DNA of 8,919 nucleotides, taken from the NCBI GenBank assembly GCA_026987795.1, contig JALSMF010000395.1:1-8919 (forward strand). Reading direction: 5' to 3'. The position numbers were made by a program, and so were the translations under genes. Shown one piece after another: positions 1 to 5,267 of the stretch (position 1 is its first letter; each line of letters opens with the position of its first letter). Below the pieces are notes generated by a model. The model saw nothing but the letters and a program-made list of their open reading frames with translations, was not told where the DNA came from and did not search any database. Source of the DNA: Bacteroidales bacterium. GTDB lineage: Bacteria > Bacteroidota > Bacteroidia > Bacteroidales > JAADGE01.

Positions 1-329
1 GAGCATTTGTTACTATCTTACTGAATTATATTTTAATCCCGAAAATAGGGTATTTAGGTTCGGCTTGGGCTACATTTTTTTGCTATTTTACGATGATGAT
101 TGTTTCTTATTTTTGGGGACAAAAGCACTTCAAAATTAATTATCATTTAAATAAGATTTTTTTATATACCCTTATCGCTGTCGGTCTGTTTTTTATCAGT
201 CAGTTTTTAAATTTAAGCGGACCTCTGAAATATGCGGTAAACAGTGTGTTGTTTTTTTCTTTTGTTGTTTTTGCAATATACAAAGAGAAAATAATACGAA
301 TAAAAACGATACGGCAAAAAATACGATAA
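1..329 (+). CDS. Polysaccharide flippase-like membrane protein (C-terminal fragment)
   Basis: The gene is cut by the window's left edge. The first whole codon is at position 3 and 108 residues are visible before a TAA stop. The fragment is very hydrophobic, with about four predicted membrane segments (visible residues ~1-13, 18-38, 50-65 and 72-93) and a basic tail (KEKIIRIKTIRQKIR). The stretch LLNYILIPKIGYLGSAWAT matches the 'N..LIP.yG..GaAwaT' signature shared by Wzx/RfbX-type polysaccharide biosynthesis proteins of the MATE-like (MVF) superfamily. These proteins flip lipid-linked oligosaccharides across the inner membrane. An internal Met at 93 is not the real start, because the family signature lies upstream of it. 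A role in surface glycan export agrees with the glycan genes elsewhere in the window. A MATE-type exporter of another substrate cannot be excluded from this fragment. Confidence 0.75.
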   Translation, partial: AFVTILLNYILIPKIGYLGSAWATFFCYFTMMIVSYFWGQKHFKINYHLNKIFLYTLIAVGLFFISQFLNLSGPLKYAVNSVLFFSFVVFAIYKEKIIRIKTIRQKIR

Positions 330-338
330 ATCGTTTTT
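302..338. terminator. Probable bidirectional terminator between convergent genes
   Basis: A perfect 9-bp inverted repeat, AAAAACGAT (302-310) and ATCGTTTTT (330-338), encloses a 19-nt loop. Each strand reads A-rich arm, loop, then T-rich arm, so it can act as a Rho-independent terminator in both directions. It sits exactly where the flippase-like gene and the histidine kinase gene meet tail to tail. The flippase stop (327-329) lies in the loop and the kinase stop begins directly beside the right arm. The stem has few GC pairs and the loop is long, so its strength is uncertain. Confidence 0.5.
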
Positions 339-1490
339 CTATTTGTTCAGAACTATTCTGAATGTTGTTTCTTTTCCGGGCTCGGATGATTTTACGAATA
401 TTTTTCCGGAATGATATGTTTCAACGATTCGTTTTACTAAGGACAATCCTAAGCCCCACCCTCTTTTTTTTGTAGTAAACCCGGGCTTAAATACAGTTTT
501 GAATTGTGTTTTAGGAATACCTTTCCCGAAATCTTTGATGTCTATAAAAACTTTATCTTTTCGTTCTTCAACGCTTATTATTATTTTACCTTTTCCCTGC
601 ATTGCATCAACGGCATTTTTACACATATTTTCTATAACCCACTCAAAAAGAGACTCATTCAAAGGAATCAGCAATTCTCCTTCTTTATCAAAATTTAAAA
701 TATATTTTACATTTTTAGATGTCCTTGCCTGTAGATATGATACGGAATTTACTAATATTTTAAATAAATTCATTCGCATTAAAACAGGTGTTGAGCCTAT
801 TCCTGAAAATCTTTCGGTAATTGTTTCCAGCCGTTTCACGTCTTTCTCCACTTCTTCAATAAGTTTTTTATCTTCATTTTTCAGTTTTAAAAGCTCTATC
901 CACGCAACTAAAGACGAAATAGGTGTGCCTAACTGGTGTGCCGTTTCTTTTGAAAGACCCGCCCATAACTGGTTTTCTTCCGCTTTACGAGAACTGCTGA
1001 ATGCCCAATAGGCAATTCCTATAAAAAACGATACAATAACAACAAGTATGTAAGGGTAATAAAACAGAGCGGTAAGCAACGATGAATCTTTATAAAAAAC
1101 ATAATTTTTATGCCCTCCGTCATATTCGATAACTATCGGTTCGTGCTGCTCTTTCATTATTTTTAACTGCCTCCGCAGATATAACGAATCATTTGCAGTT
1201 TTCATTTTAATATTCCTGTGGTCTGTTATTTCACCGTTTTCACCTACCAAAATAACGGGTATTGTTTTATTTTCTCCGAGAATTTTATATACCGTAGGGC
1301 TTACTTTCTCATCTAATCCTATGCGGGAAAATTCCCGTATCGACTCTGCCCAGATTTCAATTCGTTTACGCTCTTGTTTTGAGATTTCTTTAACAAGATT
1401 ATTTGTATAAAAAATTATTCCCGCACCGAGAAATACGGCAAGAATAAATAAGCCGGTTTTTAATTTCTGTTTTCGGGAGTAAACATTCAT
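339..1490 (-). CDS. Membrane sensor histidine kinase (HQLGTP type)
   Basis: A 383-residue inner-membrane sensor kinase. One membrane segment lies at ~10-30 and a second at ~139-164, flanking a ~110-residue extracytoplasmic region that is probably the sensor. I see no HAMP or PAS motif. The cytoplasmic part has an H-box with phospho-acceptor His185 (AHQLGTP), an N-box (N288, N292), a G1 box (D320-F-G-K-G), an F-box (F334-K-P-G-F-T-T) and a G2 box (G344-W-G-L-G-L), so the HATPase_c domain is complete. The residue after the acceptor His is Gln, where most HisKA proteins have Glu or Asp. Thr189 at +4 is kept. This is the last gene of the rsgA-barrel-kinase run, 25 bp after the barrel stop. The ATG at 1490 follows AAAGGA by 8 nt. 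No response regulator is visible nearby, so its partner is unknown. Orthodox kinase function is likely; the signal is not known. Confidence 0.88.
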   Translation of the reverse strand: MNVYSRKQKLKTGLFILAVFLGAGIIFYTNNLVKEISKQERKRIEIWAESIREFSRIGLDEKVSPTVYKILGENKTIPVILVGENGEITDHRNIKMKTANDSLYLRRQLKIMKEQHEPIVIEYDGGHKNYVFYKDSSLLTALFYYPYILVVIVSFFIGIAYWAFSSSRKAEENQLWAGLSKETAHQLGTPISSLVAWIELLKLKNEDKKLIEEVEKDVKRLETITERFSGIGSTPVLMRMNLFKILVNSVSYLQARTSKNVKYILNFDKEGELLIPLNESLFEWVIENMCKNAVDAMQGKGKIIISVEERKDKVFIDIKDFGKGIPKTQFKTVFKPGFTTKKRGWGLGLSLVKRIVETYHSGKIFVKSSEPGKETTFRIVLNK

Positions 1491-1498
1491 CTGATAAT

Positions 1499-1504
1499 TC
1501 CTTT
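1499..1504 (-). promoter_or_regulatory. Shine-Dalgarno-like site before the histidine kinase
   Basis: On the minus strand AAAGGA lies 8 nt before the kinase ATG. The other starts in this window (barrel, pcm, sugar transferase, DUF2723 gene) show no such motif. It supports the chosen kinase start and suggests some independent translation initiation on the operon mRNA. It is only six bases, so chance is possible. Confidence 0.4.
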
Positions 1505-1515
1505 TCGGTTCTAAA

Positions 1516-3069
1516 CTAAAAATCGTAATAAAAATTGTTTAAAGATGTTTTTATTCCGAACATAATAAATCTTTCCTGTTCATTATTCTCTTTTCTTAAA
1601 TCAATTGCTGAATATAATTGCAATCCGGTTCTGTTATTTATTGTGTAAAAAATAGTTACGGTTTTATGCGATACGGTTTCTTTATCCGGCATTGTTATGT
1701 ATACAAAATCATCAAGCATATAGATATCAGAATATGTATTGCTGTTATTCAGCTTTATGTAATTGTATCTGAAGTCTATAATAAATCTTTTATAAATCAA
1801 ATTTGAATTAACATAAACTTCCGAGAAATCGGTTCCGAACGGAACGGCAAGTTCTTGATTATAATGCGACCAAGTTTGATATCTAAGGTTTTTATGCGAA
1901 TAAGTTCTAGGTGATGCACAGTTATATTCTGTTTGAAAATACCATTGCAGACCGTTCACTTTTGAGTGTAAAATGTCAAATACTTTTATTCCGGCTTGAT
2001 AAGCGTATTTTCTTTGTTCGGGGTCATCGACGGCAAATTGTGCATAGCCCTGTATATAATTTGTAATTTTCAGTTTAAGGTTTATACCTGCAAGTGCATT
2101 ATTTTCGGAAGCAAAGCCGTTTGCCGCCGTTCTTATTCCGATAACCGGAATAAAGAAGTCCGTCGGAAATTCATTAAAATAAGCCGATGTATCTGTTGTT
2201 CTGTATATTAAGCCTTCAAAAAGCCCTATCTCCGCTATATTTTTAAAATTATAAGATAAATAGTTAAATGCTCCGTGTTTTTTTATATGATAATTATAAT
2301 ACACTCCTTCAAAGTCTCTGAACTGTGTAAACATTGTAATATACTTGAAATTTTTATACGTAAAACTGAATTTTACAAAGGGATAACCGGTTGTGTTGTC
2401 CGAAAGGAACAAGGAGCGATGTCCTTCACCTATAAAATTTTTGTCTTGTCCTGCCTGAATATTAAGCCAATTATACGGAGTATAAGACAAGTATCCGGAA
2501 GCAGATGAGAAATCGTATAAACTTAAATCGTTATTGTTTTTTTTTAATGCACCCTGTCCGGGAACAACCAAACGGTTCCAAGCCCAATCATAGATATAAG
2601 GGCGAAACCTTGCCTGATTTTCTCTGAAACTTGAATAATATGACAGCTTTTTTCCTATATCTCCTTTTATTTCAATACCTCTTGTGTTTATAAAATATTT
2701 ATCGGCAGTTTTGTCTGACTTTCCGTATTGAAGGTAAAACAAAGGGTTTATTTGTAATGTAAAATCTTTCTCTTTTACCGATATAAAATCTTCAAAAAGG
2801 AGTTTCTTCCAAAACCACGTTTTTTTATGTCTGTCGAAAAAATCCGTTTCTGTCTTATAAATAACCGAGTCCGTATTAAAAGCCTTGTTTATTTCAGATT
2901 TCAGCAAAGGTTTAAAACCTGTATTAATAACAGGGGAACTTGCTTTGTTCAGGTTAAAGGATATTGTTTGATTATAAAATTCGCCCAAAGGCAACATTTG
3001 TTGTTGAGAAAAAGACAACTTATATAAAAAGGTAAAAAGAAATAATGTTATTATTTTTTTGTATGTCAT
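1516..3069 (-). CDS. Outer-membrane beta-barrel protein, Wzi/RemB-like
   Basis: A 517-residue exported protein. The N-terminus has a Lys-containing n-region, a hydrophobic core (residues 6-16) and a likely signal peptidase I site after Ser21 (S-F-S|Q). The mature part is rich in alternating aromatic/polar strands and ends in FYYDF. A terminal Phe is typical of barrels inserted by BamA. Family-like features are the TWFWKKLLFEDF block (~84-95), RGIEIKGDIGKKL (130-142), a VVPGQGA segment (168-174) and the GQDKNFIGEGHRSLFLSDN block (207-225). That last block resembles the conserved core of Wzi-like capsule-assembly proteins and of Bacteroidota RemB-type gliding-associated outer-membrane proteins. 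I recognise the family from memory of these blocks and did not compute an alignment. Wzi anchors capsule at the outer membrane; whether this one binds polysaccharide is inference. It starts 9 bp after the rsgA stop and precedes the kinase, so it is probably co-transcribed with both. Confidence 0.7.
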   Translation of the reverse strand: MTYKKIITLFLFTFLYKLSFSQQQMLPLGEFYNQTISFNLNKASSPVINTGFKPLLKSEINKAFNTDSVIYKTETDFFDRHKKTWFWKKLLFEDFISVKEKDFTLQINPLFYLQYGKSDKTADKYFINTRGIEIKGDIGKKLSYYSSFRENQARFRPYIYDWAWNRLVVPGQGALKKNNNDLSLYDFSSASGYLSYTPYNWLNIQAGQDKNFIGEGHRSLFLSDNTTGYPFVKFSFTYKNFKYITMFTQFRDFEGVYYNYHIKKHGAFNYLSYNFKNIAEIGLFEGLIYRTTDTSAYFNEFPTDFFIPVIGIRTAANGFASENNALAGINLKLKITNYIQGYAQFAVDDPEQRKYAYQAGIKVFDILHSKVNGLQWYFQTEYNCASPRTYSHKNLRYQTWSHYNQELAVPFGTDFSEVYVNSNLIYKRFIIDFRYNYIKLNNSNTYSDIYMLDDFVYITMPDKETVSHKTVTIFYTINNRTGLQLYSAIDLRKENNEQERFIMFGIKTSLNNFYYDF

Positions 3070-3078
3070 TTTACGAGT

Positions 3079-4020
3079 TTAAGTATATTTATCTTGTCTG
3101 TATTTGTCTTCTTCGCCTGCCAAAATATTGAGGTAGTTATTATACCTTGACGGGCTTATTTCTCTGTTATTTACGGCTTCTTTAACAGCACAGTCCGGTT
3201 CGTGGGTATGTGTGCAGTTATTAAATTTGCATAAATGAGATATTTTTTTCATTTCGGGAAAATATAATGCCGTATTTTCTTTTGTTTCTTCATCCAAACC
3301 AAAACCTTTTATTCCCGGTGTGTCAATAAGGTATCCTCCTGCAACCGGAAACATCTCGGCAAATGTGGTTGTATGTTTTCCTTGTTTGTGATATTCTGAT
3401 ATTTCTGCAGTTTTAAGTTTTAATTTCGGTTCCAGCAAATTAATTAAACTTGATTTTCCTACGCCGGAATTACCTGATATAACTATTGTTTTACCTTTTA
3501 TTATATTCTTTATTTTATCAATACCTTTATTCTCTTTAACAGAAACAGGAAAACACTTATATCCTATATCACTGTATATCTTGATGTAAGAAACAAGTTT
3601 CTTATTTAGTTCATTGTCATATAAATCAATTTTATTGAAAATAATAACGGGTTCAATGTTGTTTTTTTCACAGGCAATAAGCCATCTGTCTGTAAACATA
3701 AGATATGTAACAGGCTCTGTAAGTGTGGCAATCAGAAATGCGTAATCAATATTTGAAGCAATGATATGAAACTTTCTTGACAGGTTTGTTGATTTTCTGA
3801 TAAGACAGTTTTTTCTGTCAAAAATTTTTGTTATAACTCCGGAATTTTCGTCTTTTTGGACTTTAAATCCTACAATATCGCCTACAGCTACAGGGTTTGT
3901 ATTTTTATATTCTTTTGTTCTGAATTTTCCCCGTATTCGACAATTTATAATACTGTTGTCTTCTTTTTTGACAAGATAGTAACTTCCCGTAGATTTTATT
4001 ACAATTCCTTTATTAATCAT
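3079..4020 (-). CDS. rsgA: Ribosome small-subunit biogenesis GTPase RsgA
   Basis: A 313-residue circularly permuted GTPase that binds the 30S subunit and aids its late maturation. An N-terminal OB-fold (about residues 1-65) is followed by the permuted G domain. G4 is N129-K-I-D132, G1 (Walker A) is G183-N-S-G-V-G-K-S-S, G2 is the HTTT around Thr217-219, and G3 is D233-T-P-G. The C-terminal zinc site is intact: C264-x4-C269-x-H271-x5-C277. I chose the ATG at 4020 because MINKGIVIKS begins the usual OB-fold. An in-frame ATG at 4077 would add 19 poorly conserved, hydrophobic residues and run into yjbQ. A -7-like box lies 5 nt before the chosen ATG. It is the first gene of a three-gene minus-strand run and is divergent from yjbQ. 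Confidence 0.95.
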   Translation of the reverse strand: MINKGIVIKSTGSYYLVKKEDNSIINCRIRGKFRTKEYKNTNPVAVGDIVGFKVQKDENSGVITKIFDRKNCLIRKSTNLSRKFHIIASNIDYAFLIATLTEPVTYLMFTDRWLIACEKNNIEPVIIFNKIDLYDNELNKKLVSYIKIYSDIGYKCFPVSVKENKGIDKIKNIIKGKTIVISGNSGVGKSSLINLLEPKLKLKTAEISEYHKQGKHTTTFAEMFPVAGGYLIDTPGIKGFGLDEETKENTALYFPEMKKISHLCKFNNCTHTHEPDCAVKEAVNNREISPSRYNNYLNILAGEEDKYRQDKYT

Positions 4021-4025
4021 TATGA

Positions 4026-4033
4026 CAAAAATA
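4026..4033 (-). promoter_or_regulatory. Candidate -7 promoter box for rsgA operon
   Basis: The minus strand reads TATTTTTG, a full match to the Bacteroidota -7 consensus TAnnTTTG. It ends 5 nt before the rsgA ATG, so transcription from it would give a leaderless or nearly leaderless mRNA. No convincing TTTG/TTG -33 element is seen at the usual distance, and the region is AT-rich, so this is a candidate only. Confidence 0.4.
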
Positions 4034-4055
4034 GAACTCTTTATGTAAAGTTTTA

Positions 4056-4063
4056 TATTTTTG
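4056..4063 (+). promoter_or_regulatory. Candidate -7 promoter box for yjbQ
   Basis: The plus strand carries TATTTTTG, the same octamer as the opposing box of rsgA, ending 8 nt before the yjbQ ATG. It matches TAnnTTTG and predicts a very short leader. A -33 element is not evident. The two opposing boxes are 22 bp apart, so the polymerase footprints would overlap. Confidence 0.4.
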
Positions 4064-4071
4064 AAGAAAAA

Positions 4072-4470
4072 ATGCAAAAACTTATATACATAAAAACATC
4101 AAAAAGATGTGAGCTTGTTGACATAACAGAGTATGTGAAATCTGTCGTTAAAATTTCCGGAGTTGCGGAGGGCATTGTAAATGTATATGTTCAGGGGGCT
4201 ACAGCCGGAATTATGATACAGGAAAACCGGGATTATTCTGTGCAGGAGGATGTGTTGGAGCTACTTAAAAGACTTATCCCCGAAGGCATATGGAAACACG
4301 ACAGGCAAGACGGTAACGGAGACTCGCATTTAAAAGCGGGACTTATAGGACCAAGCGAAAATATTCCTGTTATAAACGGAAAACTCGGACTTTCAACTTG
4401 GCAGAATATTTTTTTGTGTGAATTTGACGGACCTCGAAATAAAAGACAAGTAGTTATAACAATAAGGTGA
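4072..4470 (+). CDS. yjbQ: YjbQ/UPF0047 family protein
   Basis: A 132-residue cytosolic protein of the YjbQ (UPF0047, TIGR00149) family, a small trimeric fold. Weak thiamine-phosphate synthase activity is reported for some members, but the physiological role is unsettled. Family features seen are QGATAGIMIQEN (41-52) with Glu51, then Asp60, KHD at 75-77 with His76, GDSH with His86, GLSTWQNIFLCEFDGP (106-121) and Arg125. The length agrees with the family (E. coli YjbQ is about 138 residues). The ATG at 4072 is chosen because MQKLIYIKTSK starts the domain. The frame stays open upstream to 3856, but that part lies antisense inside rsgA. The usual HTT/HTS motif of the family reads GAT here. The gene is divergent from rsgA and converges on pcm. 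Confidence 0.88.
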   Translation: MQKLIYIKTSKRCELVDITEYVKSVVKISGVAEGIVNVYVQGATAGIMIQENRDYSVQEDVLELLKRLIPEGIWKHDRQDGNGDSHLKAGLIGPSENIPVINGKLGLSTWQNIFLCEFDGPRNKRQVVITIR

Positions 4471-4476
4471 TTTTTA

Positions 4477-5118
4477 TTATTTTTTTCCTTTCAGCATCGG
4501 AACAAAAATAAATTTACCGTGATTTTCGGTTTTGTACTCGCCTTCTGAGATTTTAATAATTTTAAGCATATCTTGTGAATGCCGAGATCCTGTCGGAATA
4601 ACCATTATTCCTCCCGTTTTAAGTTGTTCTGATAAATTTTCGGGTATTTCCGGAGCTCCGGCGGTAACCAATATCTTATCAAACGGAGCATAACTCGGTA
4701 AACCCTTATAACCGTCTCCGTAATATGAGTAAGGGTAATATCCTAAATTATTTAAAAGTAATTTTGATGATTTAAACAGCTCCTGCTGCCGTTCTATTGT
4801 ATAAAGTTTCACTCCCAATTCAAGTAAAACCGCAGCTTGGTAACCGGAGCCGGTTCCTACTTCCAAAACTTTATCCGATTTTTTAATTTCGAGTAATGAA
4901 GTTTGAAAAGCAACGGTATAGGGTTGAGAAATTGTTTGCTCGGCAGCAATAGGAAAGGCATTGTCTTGATATGCCCTCTCCTCAAAACCTTTCGCCATAA
5001 AAAGGTGACGAGGGACATTCATCATTGCCGACAGAACATCCTCATTGTCTATCCCCTTTTTTCTTAAAGAGTCAATAAGCATTTTACGAAGACCTTTATG
5101 ACGATAGGTATCTTTCAT
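4477..5118 (-). CDS. pcm: Protein-L-isoaspartate O-methyltransferase
   Basis: A 213-residue SAM-dependent methyltransferase that methylates L-isoaspartyl residues in damaged proteins, starting their repair to aspartate. Recognisable motifs are NVPRHLF (34-40), AYQDNAFPI (49-57), the QTISQPY substrate loop (61-67, with the hallmark Ser64), motif I VLEVGTGSGYQ (84-94), acidic Glu109 at the end of beta-2, GDGYKG (134-139), PFDKILVTAGAPEIP (145-159) and GGIMVIPTG (169-177). The length is standard for bacterial PCMT. The start at 5118 gives the expected ~30-residue helical lead-in before NVPRH. It converges on yjbQ with only 6 bp between stop codons and no strong hairpin there. Its upstream region is shared with the sugar transferase gene on the other strand. 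Confidence 0.96.
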   Translation of the reverse strand: MKDTYRHKGLRKMLIDSLRKKGIDNEDVLSAMMNVPRHLFMAKGFEERAYQDNAFPIAAEQTISQPYTVAFQTSLLEIKKSDKVLEVGTGSGYQAAVLLELGVKLYTIERQQELFKSSKLLLNNLGYYPYSYYGDGYKGLPSYAPFDKILVTAGAPEIPENLSEQLKTGGIMVIPTGSRHSQDMLKIIKISEGEYKTENHGKFIFVPMLKGKK

Positions 5119-5145
5119 TCTAAAAGTGTAAATTTTGAGCGAAAA

Positions 5146-5166
5146 TAAAAAGTTTCGGACTTTTTA
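5146..5166. repeat. Perfect palindrome upstream of pcm
   Basis: Arms TAAAAAGT (5146-5153) and ACTTTTTA (5159-5166) flank a 5-nt centre TTCGG. All eight pairs match. It overlaps the upstream edge of the imperfect -7 box for pcm (5140-5147), so a regulator binding there could block that promoter. A terminator-like hairpin is an alternative, but no gene reads into this point in either direction. Confidence 0.4.
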
Positions 5167-5228
5167 AAAATTATATCTCTAAAAATTCGTTTTTTAACAA
5201 TCAAAATTTTTATTTTACGTTTTGTTTA

Positions 5229-5254
5229 AATCGGTATGCAGATTAATTCCGATT
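5229..5254 (+). repeat. Short inverted repeat in sugar-transferase leader
   Basis: AATCGG (5229-5234) and CCGATT (5249-5254) are perfect 6-bp inverted arms with a 14-nt spacer, ending 13 nt before the sugar-transferase ATG. It could fold in the mRNA leader or be an operator. Arms this short can arise by chance. Confidence 0.25.
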
Positions 5255-5267
5255 CAATTTTCAATAA

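Larger units (their letters stand above)
5119..5267. promoter_or_regulatory. Divergent pcm / sugar-transferase promoter region
   Basis: 149 bp of very AT-rich non-coding DNA between two outward-facing starts, so it should hold both promoters. Only imperfect -7 boxes are seen. For pcm, TATTTTCG on the minus strand (5147-5140) lies about 21 nt before the ATG. For the sugar transferase, TACGTTTTG (5216-5224) has one extra base compared with TAnnTTTG. No open reading frame or RNA gene is apparent. Confidence 0.45.

Noticed and set aside
499..1011. 170-codon open frame on the plus strand
   Set aside because: It is opposite the histidine kinase, whose H, N, G1, F and G2 boxes are intact in the minus-strand frame. 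The antisense protein shows no recognisable domain.
3856..4071. Upstream extension of the yjbQ frame
   Set aside because: It is antisense to the well-conserved RsgA N-terminus and has no YjbQ-like sequence. The domain starts at the ATG at 4072.
4021..4077. Longer rsgA start at 4077, adding 19 residues
   Set aside because: The extra residues are hydrophobic and lie outside the OB-fold. They would remove the divergent spacer and overlap the yjbQ start, and MINKGIVIKS at 4020 is the family-like beginning.
4461..4478. Possible terminator between yjbQ and pcm (AATAA ... TTATT)
   Set aside because: Only five AT pairs with an 8-nt loop; too weak to call despite the T-run after it.
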